The notes: generated from the letters alone by a model not told the origin. A DNA stretch of 8,263 nt from an uncultured Eubacteriales bacterium (GCA_900553135.1 USCO01000097.1:1-8263); one strand, 5' to 3'; counted from the stretch's first letter, positions 1-6,944 are shown. A program made the numbers and translations.

Positions 1-46
1 CGTAGTTATTCTACAAAATAATTTCCTCCCGCGCAATCCCTTTCTG

Positions 47-92
47 AAAAAAACTTCCCGCCGGGGATGAAATTTTTTCTTCCCCGGCGGGA
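47..92 (-). terminator. Intrinsic terminator of the ABC operon
   Basis: A 12-bp perfect stem pairs positions 56-67 with 81-92 (core CCCGCCGGGG against CCCCGGCGGG) around a 13-nt loop. Read on the minus strand, it is followed within two bases by a run of seven T (plus-strand A's at 47-53). It begins 8 bases after the permease stop codon, so it ends the ATPase-permease transcript. The plus-strand side lacks a comparable T-run directly after the stem, so it looks one-directional. Confidence 0.93.
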
Positions 93-99
93 CAAATTC

Positions 100-3000
100 T
101 CATTCCACCGTTTTGAGAGACTCCACCATATCCAGTTTTTTCAACTTTCGATGGGCGGCCAGATTGACCACCAGGGAGAAAATGGTGGTGAGCACCACGG
201 CATAGAGGTAGCTGGGCAGGGAGATGACCCGGCCGAACATGAGCAGGTCGATCTCCACCGTCAAAATGAGCCACTGGTGCAGCAGCTTGCCCAGCACCAT
301 GCCCAGGGCCACGCCGAACACGGTGAGGATCACGTTTTCCCGGTAGATGTAGGCAGACAGTTCCCCGTCGTACAGGCCCAGCACCTTCAGGGTGGCCAGC
401 TCCCGCACCCGCTCGGTGATGTTGATGTTGGTCAGGTTGTAGAGCACCACAAAGGCCAGGGCGGCGGCGCACACGATGATGAGCACCACGGCGTAGTCCA
501 CGCTCTCCATGCTGGAGGTAAAGGTGGTGCGGGTGTCCACGATGCGGGTCAGGGAGGTGATGCCGTCCAGGGCCATGAGGTCGCTCTCCAGCTGCTGGCT
601 TTCGGCGTCCTGGGTAGAATAGTCCACCAGCACGGCGTTTTCCTGGGGAGTCTCCCCGAAGAGCTGCTGGTAGCAGGCGCTGGTCATGTACACATAGTGC
701 TGGATGTAGTGCTCGGTGACGTCGGCCACGGTGACCTCCACCCTGCTGTCTCCGTCCAGGGTGATGGTGTCCCCCGCCTGGACGCCCAGAAGCTTGGCCA
801 GCTTCTCGGTGAGGATGACGCCGTCGTCCCCCAGCTTCACGGGGCTGTGGTCCTGGCGGTGGCGCAGGTTCACAAAGCGGGACAGGGTCTCCCCGCTGTC
901 CACCACCTCCAGGGTGCAGTCCACGGCGTAGGCGTCGGTCTGGGCGGTCACCGTCTCGGTGTGCTCCGCCGTCCAGTCCTCCACCAGGTCGCTTTCGTTC
1001 AGGGCCTGCTCCACCTCCTGCCACTCGCCGGGGGTGATGTTGTCCACCAGGCCCAGCTGGGCGGTATAGCGGTAGATCTCGTCATACTGCATGTCCATGA
1101 CGCTGAAAATGGAGTCCCGCAGGCCGAAGGCGGTGACGATGAGGGCGGCGCAGCCGCCGATGCCGATCACCGTCATCCAGAACCGCTTTTGATAGCGGAA
1201 CAGGTTTCGCAGGGTGATTTTATAGTTAAAGGACAGAAGCCGCCACAGGGGGGTGATGCGCTCCAGGAGAATGCGCTTGCCCATGGGGGGCGCTTTGGGT
1301 CGCATAAGCTGGGCGGGCACCGCCGTCAGGGTGGAGATGCAGGCCGCCAGGGCGGACAGGGTCACGGTGCCCACCGCCGCCAGACAGGCCACCACCGAGG
1401 TGACGGGCTCCAGGCTGTAGTGGATGTCTCCCAGGGTGTAGATGATGGCCCAGGCGTTGCAGATGATCCAGGGCAGCAGGGTCAGACCCACCGCCAGGCC
1501 CAGCAGCGAGCCGATGGCGCTGGCCAGGAACCCGTAGCCCACATATTTCATGGCGATGGCTCCCTTGGAGTAGCCCAGGGCCTTCAATCCGCCGATGGTC
1601 ACCCGCTGCTCCTCCACCATGCGGGTCATGGTGGTGAGACACACCAGAGCGGCCACCAGGAAGAAAATCAGGGGGAATACGCTGGCCAGGTTGCCCATGC
1701 GGTCGGCGTCCATCTCATAGCTGGCGTAGCCCATGTTGGTGCCCCGGTCCAGCAGATACCACTCGCTCTCGTCCAGCTGGGCCAGGTCCCGGCGGGCCTG
1801 CTCCAGCTTCTTTTCGCCGTCGGCAATTTCCTCCTGGGCCTCCCGCTCTCCGTCCAGATAGTCCTGGTAGCCCTGGGCGTAGTCGGCTTCGCCGTCGTTG
1901 AGTTCCTGCAAAGCGTCGGCCAGCTCCCGCTCCCCGTCGGCGCTCTCCTGGGCCAGAGTCACCTTGGCGTCCTCCAGCTCCTGCACACCGTCCTGGTACT
2001 CCTGCCAGCCCTCCTGCCAGTCCTTCTGGCCGTCGGCGTACTCGGCCTCGCCGTCGTTGAGCTCCTTCAGGGCGTCCTCCAGCTCCAGGCGGCCGTCCTC
2101 CAGTTCGGCCCAGCCGTCGTCCAGCTCCTTCTGGCCGTCCTCCAGCTTCTGCTTGGTCTCTTCCAGGGTCTTGGCCGCGTCGTCCAGCTGCTGCTTGGCC
2201 TCCCGCAGCTGGTCATAGCCGTCGTGGACCTCGGCCCAGCCGTCCTGGATCTGCTTGAGGCTGCTGGACAGCAGCTGGGCGTTGGCCAGCACCGCCTGGC
2301 TGTCCTGGGGCAGCAGGCTCAGCTGGCTCTCCAGCTCCGCCTTGGCCGCCTGGGCCGCCGCCAGCCCCTCCTGGGCCTGGGCCAGCTGGGCCTTCAGCTC
2401 CTCCAGGCTGGGACCGTCAAAGCCCGGGTCCACCGGGTCGGTGTCCTCTGTGGTCCGGGGCGCGGGGGTCTCGCTCTCATCAGGGGCGGGCTCGGGCTCC
2501 GGCTCGGGTTCCGGTTCCGGCTCGGGTTCGGGTTCGGGTTCCGGGTCAGGGTCTACCGGGGGATTCTCGATGGCGTCAATGGCCGCCTCCAGCTGGGCGA
2601 TGGTCTCATTGAGCTGGGCGATCTGCTCGTCCGCCTGGGCCATGCCCGCCAGCAGCTGGCCCCGCATGCCGCTGAGCACCTGGTCCACCGCCGCCTGGGC
2701 CATGCCGGCCTCGGCGGGGTCCTGAGAGGTGAGGGCGGCCAGCAGGGCATCCCCGTCGGGATAGAGGGAGACCCCGCCCTGGGCCATGGCCTGGACGATC
2801 TGGTCCAGCAGCTGGTCAAACTTTTCCTTGCCCGCCTGGTACTGCTCCTCGGCGTCCATCAGCTTTCCGCTGGCGGAGGACAGGGAAGCCCGGCCATCTT
2901 CATACTCTTTCAGGCCGTCTTCATACTCCTTGAGGCCGTCCTCGTAGGCCTGGCGGCCCTCCTCCAGCTCTTCCTCGGCCTCGTAATACTGGCGCAGGCC

Positions 3001-4104
3001 CTCCAGATAGTCGCCGTAGCCGCCGTGGTACTCCTGCCAGCCATCGTCCAGTTCGGTGCGGGCGTCGGCCAGTTCCACTTTGCCGTCCTCCAGTTCCTGG
3101 AGGGCGTCCTGGAGCTCCACCTGGCCGTCGGCGATCTCCTGTTCCGCTTCCGCCACCTGGTCCCGCAGCTCCCGCTGCCCCTCCAGGTAGTCGGCCCAGC
3201 CCTCGTCCAGCTCCCGGCGGCCGTCTTCCAGCTCAGCCCGGGCGTCGCTGAGCTCCTGCTCAGCCTCCGCCTTGCCCTCGTCCAGCTCCTTCTGGGCCTT
3301 GTCGATCTCCTCCTGGGCCTCCTCCCGTACGGAGTCTCCCCGCAGCTGGGCCCGCTCCTGGGCCATGGGGTCCAGAGCGTCGGCCAGGGAGTCGATGAGG
3401 TCCTCGTACTCCTGGCTGTAGGTGGGCAGTTCCAGGGCTCCGTCGGCCAGGAGGTAGGCGTCGGTGTAGGCCTCCATGTCAAAGGCCTCCTCCGGCAGCA
3501 TCACATAAAAGGCCACCTTGCCGGTGCCCAGGGTGGAGGAACCACGCTCCACGCCGATGTACAAGGGGGAGTCCGCCGTACCTACAATGGTATAGGTCTC
3601 GTGGCGCAATGCGTCCTCATAGGTGCCCGTTCCTGTGTCTAAGGTAATCTTATCCCCGATAGAAAGGCCATTTTCCTGCAAATATCGGGGTTCTACCAAA
3701 CATTCCTGGGCATTTCCCGGCATACGGCCCTCCACCATCCGGGGGAGGTTCACTTCATCTGTTAAGGAAATTACCTTTACAACAGAATCCTTATCCTGAA
3801 TCTTGGCAATGGCGTCCACGGAATAGGCCCCCTGGACCAGGGCCACCCCCGGCTGATCGGCCAGGGCGGCCACGTCCTCCTCCGTCAGGCCCAGAGTGGA
3901 CACCACCCGCAGGTCCATGAGCTTCTGCCCGTCCAGATAACGGTCAGCGCTGATCTTCATGTCGGGGGCGGTGGCCCGCAGGCCTGCCAGGAAGCACACC
4001 GCCAGGGCGGACAGGATCATCAGGGAGAAAAACCGGCTGCGGGTGTTGCGGATCTCCCGGAGGGCGTCTGTCAGCAGCCGGTTGGGCCGGCGTCCTTTGG
4101 CCAT
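100..4104 (-). CDS. FtsX-family ABC transporter permease with giant coiled-coil ectodomain
   Basis: Predicted 1334-residue inner-membrane permease, partner of the ATPase encoded just upstream. Visible order: TM1 at about 25-46; a roughly 750-residue extracytoplasmic part; TM2-4 at about 807-827, 853-877 and 901-923, with a cytoplasmic stretch EEQRVTIGGLKALGYSKG at 831-848; TM5 at about 975-993; a second ectodomain of about 200 residues; TM6-8 at about 1204-1224, 1257-1280 and 1298-1318, with a matching ERVRELATLKVLGL stretch at 1231-1244. This is two four-helix FtsX modules fused in one chain, so one polypeptide may replace the usual permease dimer. Acidic heptad coiled coils run at about 259-440 and 560-785 and are joined by a Pro-rich hinge (518-539). 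MacB and LolC/E-type permeases are far shorter. The start is fixed by AAAGGGGAG at 4111-4119, 6 bases upstream. The substrate is unknown; envelope signalling or efflux is inferred from the family. Confidence 0.92.
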   Translation of the reverse strand: MAKGRRPNRLLTDALREIRNTRSRFFSLMILSALAVCFLAGLRATAPDMKISADRYLDGQKLMDLRVVSTLGLTEEDVAALADQPGVALVQGAYSVDAIAKIQDKDSVVKVISLTDEVNLPRMVEGRMPGNAQECLVEPRYLQENGLSIGDKITLDTGTGTYEDALRHETYTIVGTADSPLYIGVERGSSTLGTGKVAFYVMLPEEAFDMEAYTDAYLLADGALELPTYSQEYEDLIDSLADALDPMAQERAQLRGDSVREEAQEEIDKAQKELDEGKAEAEQELSDARAELEDGRRELDEGWADYLEGQRELRDQVAEAEQEIADGQVELQDALQELEDGKVELADARTELDDGWQEYHGGYGDYLEGLRQYYEAEEELEEGRQAYEDGLKEYEDGLKEYEDGRASLSSASGKLMDAEEQYQAGKEKFDQLLDQIVQAMAQGGVSLYPDGDALLAALTSQDPAEAGMAQAAVDQVLSGMRGQLLAGMAQADEQIAQLNETIAQLEAAIDAIENPPVDPDPEPEPEPEPEPEPEPEPEPAPDESETPAPRTTEDTDPVDPGFDGPSLEELKAQLAQAQEGLAAAQAAKAELESQLSLLPQDSQAVLANAQLLSSSLKQIQDGWAEVHDGYDQLREAKQQLDDAAKTLEETKQKLEDGQKELDDGWAELEDGRLELEDALKELNDGEAEYADGQKDWQEGWQEYQDGVQELEDAKVTLAQESADGERELADALQELNDGEADYAQGYQDYLDGEREAQEEIADGEKKLEQARRDLAQLDESEWYLLDRGTNMGYASYEMDADRMGNLASVFPLIFFLVAALVCLTTMTRMVEEQRVTIGGLKALGYSKGAIAMKYVGYGFLASAIGSLLGLAVGLTLLPWIICNAWAIIYTLGDIHYSLEPVTSVVACLAAVGTVTLSALAACISTLTAVPAQLMRPKAPPMGKRILLERITPLWRLLSFNYKITLRNLFRYQKRFWMTVIGIGGCAALIVTAFGLRDSIFSVMDMQYDEIYRYTAQLGLVDNITPGEWQEVEQALNESDLVEDWTAEHTETVTAQTDAYAVDCTLEVVDSGETLSRFVNLRHRQDHSPVKLGDDGVILTEKLAKLLGVQAGDTITLDGDSRVEVTVADVTEHYIQHYVYMTSACYQQLFGETPQENAVLVDYSTQDAESQQLESDLMALDGITSLTRIVDTRTTFTSSMESVDYAVVLIIVCAAALAFVVLYNLTNINITERVRELATLKVLGLYDGELSAYIYRENVILTVFGVALGMVLGKLLHQWLILTVEIDLLMFGRVISLPSYLYAVVLTTIFSLVVNLAAHRKLKKLDMVESLKTVE
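2488..2553 (-). repeat. Asp/Glu-Pro dipeptide repeat (hinge)
   Basis: Eleven consecutive X-Pro dipeptides, two Asp-Pro followed by nine Glu-Pro, cover permease residues 518-539. Glu codons mix GAA and GAG and Pro codons mix CCC and CCG, so it is selected protein sequence rather than a perfect DNA microsatellite. It sits in a Pro/Thr/Asp-rich linker between the two coiled-coil blocks, and such (EP)n stretches form stiff extended rods. The repeat is prone to slippage, so its copy number may vary between strains. Confidence 0.9.
2892..2954 (-). repeat. Three 21-bp tandem units
   Basis: Units begin at 2892, 2913 and 2934. The first two agree at 18 of 21 positions; the third matches only over its first half. 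Together they encode successive Y-E-D-G-L-K-E-like heptads of the first coiled coil, around residues 384-405. This is the clearest trace of recent heptad duplication in the permease. Confidence 0.75.
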
Positions 4105-4141
4105 GCTTCTCTCCCCTTTCTGACTGAATTTCTACGCCGGA

Positions 4142-4843
4142 TCACCACTCGATGTCCTCCACCGGCTTGGGATGCTCGTTGATCTCTACCCGGTCCACCC
4201 GGCCGTTCTTCACGTGGATCACCTTGTCCGCCATGGGTGCGATGGCGGTGTTGTGGGTGATGACCACCACCGTCATGCCCTGCTGGCGGCAGGTGTCCTG
4301 CAATAGCTTCAAAATGGCTTTGCCCGTGACGTAGTCCAAAGCGCCCGTGGGCTCGTCGCACAGCAGCAGCTTGGGGTTTTTGGCCAGGGCCCGGGCGATG
4401 GCCACCCGCTGCTGCTCGCCGCCGGACAGCTGGGCGGGGAAGTTATTCAGCCGGTCCCCCAGCCCCACGTGGCGCAGCACCTCCTCCGCGGGCAGCGGGT
4501 CCTTGCAGATCTGGGAGGCCAGCTCCACATTTTCCAGGGCGGTGAGGTTCTGGATGAGGTTATAAAACTGAAAGACGAAGCCGATGTCATACCGGCGGTA
4601 GGTGGTCAGCTGGCGCTGGGTGCTGCCGCTGATCTGCTTGCCGTCCACCAGGATGGTGCCCTCGTCACAGGCGTCCATCCCCCCCAAAATATTCAATACC
4701 GTGGTCTTGCCCGCCCCAGAGGGGCCCACGATGATGACGAATTCCCCTTTTTCCACCGTAAAGGTCACATCGTCGGCGGCGGTGATGGTCACCTCCCCCA
4801 TCTGATAGCGCTTGACCACATGTTCCAGCGAGATATATGCCAT
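4142..4843 (-). CDS. MacB/LolD-type ABC transporter ATP-binding protein
   Basis: Cytoplasmic 233-residue ATPase that powers the FtsX-type permease encoded downstream. All nucleotide-binding elements are intact: Walker A GPSGAGKTT (40-48), Q-loop Gln92 in FVFQFYNL, ABC signature LSGGEQQ (139-145), Walker B LLLCDEP (159-165) with catalytic Glu164, D-loop ALD (168-170) and switch His197. Length and motif style match the LolD/MacB class (FVFQFYNLIQNLTALENV, LCDEPTGALD), which act on lipoproteins, peptides or hydrophobic compounds, or transmit mechanical signals. A perfect AGGAGG at 4849-4854 lies 5 bases before the ATG. The stop codon is 37 bases before the permease start, which has its own ribosome site, so the two form one operon. 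It is probably driven by the promoter at 4895-4922 and repressed by the divergent TetR protein. The substrate cannot be inferred. Confidence 0.96.
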   Translation of the reverse strand: MAYISLEHVVKRYQMGEVTITAADDVTFTVEKGEFVIIVGPSGAGKTTVLNILGGMDACDEGTILVDGKQISGSTQRQLTTYRRYDIGFVFQFYNLIQNLTALENVELASQICKDPLPAEEVLRHVGLGDRLNNFPAQLSGGEQQRVAIARALAKNPKLLLCDEPTGALDYVTGKAILKLLQDTCRQQGMTVVVITHNTAIAPMADKVIHVKNGRVDRVEINEHPKPVEDIEW

Positions 4844-4873
4844 ACTGACCTCCTGTTGAATAAGAAACAGGTG

Positions 4874-4902
4874 TTGATTATTTTCTACTCTTATATTATA
4901 GT
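4874..4902 (+). promoter_or_regulatory. Promoter of the tetR-family gene
   Basis: TTGATT at 4874-4879 and TATAGT at 4897-4902 are separated by exactly 17 bases (4 of 6 and 5 of 6 consensus). The -10 overlaps the -10 of the opposing ABC promoter, so polymerase probably cannot occupy both at once. Transcription would start near 4909, directly at the GTCCGGAC palindrome, leaving a leader of about 110 nt. Confidence 0.65.
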
Positions 4903-4922
4903 ATTTTTAAGTCCGGACGCAA
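4895..4922 (-). promoter_or_regulatory. Promoter of the ABC operon
   Basis: On the minus strand a perfect TATAAT (plus 4895-4900) is preceded by TTGCGT (plus 4917-4922) with a 16-base spacer. The -35 matches only 3 of 6 consensus bases. Transcription would start near 4888, giving a leader of about 45 nt before the ATPase. The GTCCGGAC palindrome lies in the spacer and touches the -35, an ideal position for a repressor. Confidence 0.7.
4907..4922. promoter_or_regulatory. Candidate TetR operator O1
   Basis: An exact 8-bp palindrome GTCCGGAC (4911-4918) with partly symmetric flanks (TT and AA at the outer edges, 12 of 16 positions symmetric). It lies in the ABC promoter spacer and at the predicted start point of the tetR transcript. 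Divergent placement beside a TetR gene is the usual arrangement for this family; binding itself is inferred. Confidence 0.5.
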
Positions 4923-4929
4923 GAGGGAA

Positions 4930-4963
4930 GTCCCTTCCAGTCTGATGGGAAGGCGACATTTTT
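4930..4963 (+). terminator. Leader hairpin with T-run, possible attenuator
   Basis: CCTTCC (4933-4938) pairs with GGAAGG (4948-4953), extended by GTC (4930-4932) with GAC (4955-4957) past a single bulged C. An A and five T (4959-4963) follow. It lies between the predicted tetR promoter and the tetR start, so it could end transcription early. A competing small hairpin, GGAAG (4926-4930) with CTTCC (4934-4938), uses the same left arm. The stem is modest, and this could be chance. Confidence 0.35.
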
Positions 4964-4972
4964 CCACATGTT

Positions 4973-4982
4973 TGTCCGGAAA
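4973..4982. promoter_or_regulatory. Candidate TetR operator O2
   Basis: A second GTCCGGA (4974-4980), holding the palindromic TCCGGA core, lies 63 bp from the first, close to six helical turns. It is less symmetric than O1 (T-g-TCCGGA-a-A) and sits in the leader of the tetR-family gene, where it could support cooperative binding or a short loop. Confidence 0.35.
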
Positions 4983-5006
4983 TGTGTAAAACTTTTGTAA
5001 AGGAAC

Positions 5007-5020
5007 GGAGGGGTGTTGGG
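5007..5020 (+). promoter_or_regulatory. Ribosome site deciding the tetR start
   Basis: GGAGGGG at 5007-5013 is followed by a 7-base spacer and ATG at 5021. An in-frame ATG at 4982 would add 13 residues, but it has no purine-rich site upstream and would place this ribosome site inside the coding region. The start at 5021 is therefore preferred. Confidence 0.8.
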
Positions 5021-5596
5021 ATGGTCCGAAATGAAACCGACCGCCGGGTCCGCCGCACCCGGGCCCAGCTGCAAAAAGCCCTGCTGGAGCTGCTGGAAGA
5101 AAAGGATATCCGGTCCATCACGGTCCAGGAATTGGCCCGCCGGGCCGACGTGAACCGGGGCACCTTTTACGCCCACTACACCGATGTATACGACCTGCTG
5201 GACCAGATGGAGGACCAGCTATTTTTGGACTTTGCCGCCATGCTGGGCACCTACACGCCCCAGCAGCTTCAGGGGGACCTGTCCGCCCTGCTCACCGACG
5301 TGTTCCGCTTCATCCGGGACAACCAGGCCCTCACCCTGGTCTTTCTCAGCCCCCAGACCGAGGACGCCTTCTTCCACCGGCTCAACGCCCTGGTGTACCA
5401 GAAGTGCCTGGAGGAGTGGCAGGGCCTCTACCCCGTCGCGCCCCCCGACACCCCCAATTACTGCCTGGACTTTGTGGTATCCGGAGCCGTGGGCCTGGCC
5501 CGCACCTGGATGCGCCGGGAATTCCGGGAGTCCCCCGAAGAGATGGCGGCCCTGGCCGGTCGGCTGATCCTCACAGGCGTGTCCTCGCTGGCATGA
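5021..5596 (+). CDS. TetR/AcrR-family transcriptional regulator
   Basis: A 191-residue cytoplasmic DNA-binding protein. The N-terminal domain contains the family helix-turn-helix at about 33-53, with ITVQELARRADVNRGTFYAHY matching the usual ITVxELxxxAxVxRGTFYxHY pattern, followed by a D-x-x-D-L-L helix. The C-terminal half ends in a segment (DFVVSGAVGLARTWMRREFRESPEEMAAL, about 150-178) typical of the TetR C-terminal domain common in Firmicutes regulators of the DhaS-like type. The ligand is unknown. The gene is transcribed away from the ABC ATPase gene across a 177-bp region with overlapping promoters and GTCCGGA motifs, so it most likely represses both itself and the transporter. It ends at a shared bidirectional terminator 15 bases past its stop. 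Length is normal and nothing appears broken. Confidence 0.94.
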   Translation: MVRNETDRRVRRTRAQLQKALLELLEEKDIRSITVQELARRADVNRGTFYAHYTDVYDLLDQMEDQLFLDFAAMLGTYTPQQLQGDLSALLTDVFRFIRDNQALTLVFLSPQTEDAFFHRLNALVYQKCLEEWQGLYPVAPPDTPNYCLDFVVSGAVGLARTWMRREFRESPEEMAALAGRLILTGVSSLA

Positions 5597-5603
5597 TTGG
5601 CAT

Positions 5604-5641
5604 AAAAAAGAAGCCGCGGAGCAAATGCTCCGCGGCTTTTT
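5604..5641. terminator. Bidirectional terminator between convergent genes
   Basis: AAGCCGCGGAGC (5611-5622) pairs perfectly with GCTCCGCGGCTT (5627-5638) over a 4-base loop, giving 12 bp. On the plus strand the stem ends in a T-run (5637-5641). On the minus strand it is followed by C and six T (plus-strand A's at 5604-5609). It lies between the tetR stop at 5596 and the symporter stop at 5668, so it ends both transcripts. Confidence 0.95.
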
Positions 5642-5667
5642 CATTTGGTTTGGGTCTGTTGGGAAAA

Positions 5668-6918
5668 TCAGCCCCGCACGGCCCGGGTGCGAGCCTCCTT
5701 GCGGTCCTCCATCTTGGAGACGATGAGGGCGCAGGCGGCGTCGCCGGTGATGTTGACGGTGGTACGGCCCATGTCAAAGACACGGTCGATACCGGCCACC
5801 AGGGCGATGCCCTCGATGGGCAGACCCACGCTCTGCAGCACCATGGCCAGCATGACCATGCCCGCGCCGGGCACGCCGGCGGTGCCGATGGAGGCCAGGG
5901 TGGCGGTGAGGACGATGGTGACCATGTCGCCCAGGGTCAGGTTCACGCCGTAGGCGGTGGCGATGAACACGGCGCACACGCCCTGGTAGATGGCGGTGCC
6001 GTCCATGTTGATGGTGGCGCCCAGGGGCAGCACGAAGGAGACCACCTCACGGCGGGCGCCCAGGCGCTCGGTGCACTCCAGGTTAAAGGGCAGGGCGCCC
6101 ACAGAGGAGGCGGAGGAGAAAGCCATCATCATAGCCGGGGCCATGCCCTTGAAGAAGGCCGCGGGGGACACGCCGCCCAGCACCTTCACCGTGGAGGAGT
6201 AGACGATCAGGGCATGGAGGATATAGCCCACATAGGCCAGGGCCAGCACGGCCACCAGATCCCGCAGGATCATGGGTCCGTTCTCCGCCACCACGGGGCA
6301 GATGAGGCAGGCCACGCCCACGGGGGACAACTTGATGATCAGGTCCATGATCTTCATAAAGACCTCGTTGAAGCTGTCGATGACCTGAGCGGCCACCAGG
6401 CCCTTCTCCCCGGCCAACAGCACGCCAAAGCCCAGGAACAGGGCAATGACGATGACCTGCAGCATGGTGGCGTCAGCCAGGGGCTTCACCGCGTTGGCGG
6501 GGAAGATGTTCACGATGACGGTCATGATGCTCTGGCCCTCAGGCGGGGTATAGGACAGATCGGAGGTATCCAGAGTGTGGAACAGGCCGATGCCCGTGGC
6601 CACGTTGGCCAGGATCAGGGCCAGCACCACGGCAAAGGCGGTGGTGCACATGTAATAGACCACGGTCTTGCCGCCGATGGCGCCCACCTTGCTGATGTCC
6701 TTCATGGAAATGACGCCGGAGGCGATGGAAAACAGCACAATGGGAACGACCACGAATTTCAGCAGGTTCAGGAAAATATCGCCCCAGGGCTTGATGTAAG
6801 TCTTGGCGATGTTCACCCCCGCGCCGTCAGGCAGGGGCATCAGGGCCAGACCCGCCACAACGCCCACTGCCAGACCAATGAAGATCCAGAATGCCAGGGG
6901 CAGCTTTTTCTTTGTCAT
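5668..6918 (-). CDS. Dicarboxylate/amino acid:cation symporter (glutamate/aspartate type)
   Basis: A 416-residue membrane symporter of the DAACS (SLC1-like) family, which moves acidic amino acids or C4-dicarboxylates inward with sodium or protons. The two re-entrant hairpins and the substrate helices are recognisable: HP1 SSASSVGALP (268-277), TM7 NMDGT (304-308), HP2 GVPGAG (348-353) and TM8 DRVFDMGRTTVNITGD (378-393). By alignment to archaeal GltPh, the sodium and substrate residues Asp382, Arg385, Thr386, Asn389 and Asp393 correspond to D394, R397, T398, N401 and D405, all retained. The TM8 motif favours glutamate/aspartate over DctA-type succinate transport. The HP1 arginine of GltPh (R276) is alanine here (Ala270), and the TM8 position that carries arginine in animal transporters is Met383, so substrate range is uncertain. 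The start is set by AAGGAG (6927-6932) with an 8-base spacer. It is a single-gene transcript. Confidence 0.95.
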   Translation of the reverse strand: MTKKKLPLAFWIFIGLAVGVVAGLALMPLPDGAGVNIAKTYIKPWGDIFLNLLKFVVVPIVLFSIASGVISMKDISKVGAIGGKTVVYYMCTTAFAVVLALILANVATGIGLFHTLDTSDLSYTPPEGQSIMTVIVNIFPANAVKPLADATMLQVIVIALFLGFGVLLAGEKGLVAAQVIDSFNEVFMKIMDLIIKLSPVGVACLICPVVAENGPMILRDLVAVLALAYVGYILHALIVYSSTVKVLGGVSPAAFFKGMAPAMMMAFSSASSVGALPFNLECTERLGARREVVSFVLPLGATINMDGTAIYQGVCAVFIATAYGVNLTLGDMVTIVLTATLASIGTAGVPGAGMVMLAMVLQSVGLPIEGIALVAGIDRVFDMGRTTVNITGDAACALIVSKMEDRKEARTRAVRG

Positions 6919-6944
6919 GCAGCTCTCTCCTTCCGTTTCTCACA

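Larger units (their letters stand above)
1790..3330 (-). repeat. Heptad-coding low-complexity DNA in the permease
   Basis: Apart from the interruption at about 2410-2780, this stretch encodes repeated seven-residue units of the form E-L-x-D-G-x-x or Y-x-D-G-x-x-E. At DNA level it is a degenerate 21-bp periodicity with the minus-strand sense of GCCGTCCTCCAGCTC recurring many times on the plus strand. The protein is acidic, rich in Glu, Asp, Gln, Ala and Leu, with Gly at a fixed heptad position, which is unusual for a plain coiled coil. The period also leaves the opposite strand open for over a thousand codons. Confidence 0.8.

Noticed and set aside
1..46. Short GTAG/CTAC inverted repeat and purine-rich GGGAGGAAA (minus strand) near the window start
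   Set aside because: Four-base arms are not significant, and the apparent ribosome site leads only to TTG followed at once by a stop.
11..1024. Minus-strand frame of 337 codons overlapping the permease 3' end
   Set aside because: Out of frame with the permease, extremely Arg/Gly/Pro-rich, no domain signal, and it reads through the operon terminator.
67..3642. Plus-strand open frame of 1191 codons
   Set aside because: It is antisense to a well-supported FtsX permease, has no recognisable domains, and its composition (His, Gln, Gly, Leu rich) mirrors the complement of the coiled-coil codons. It also begins inside the permease terminator hairpin.
4945..4989. Possible 14-residue leader peptide in the tetR leader
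   Set aside because: It has no ribosome site, overlaps the leader hairpin and shows no run of regulatory codons.
4982..5020. Earlier ATG for the TetR-family protein
   Set aside because: No ribosome site upstream, while GGAGGGG before the ATG at 5021 is well placed; the extra 13 residues do not belong to the TetR fold.
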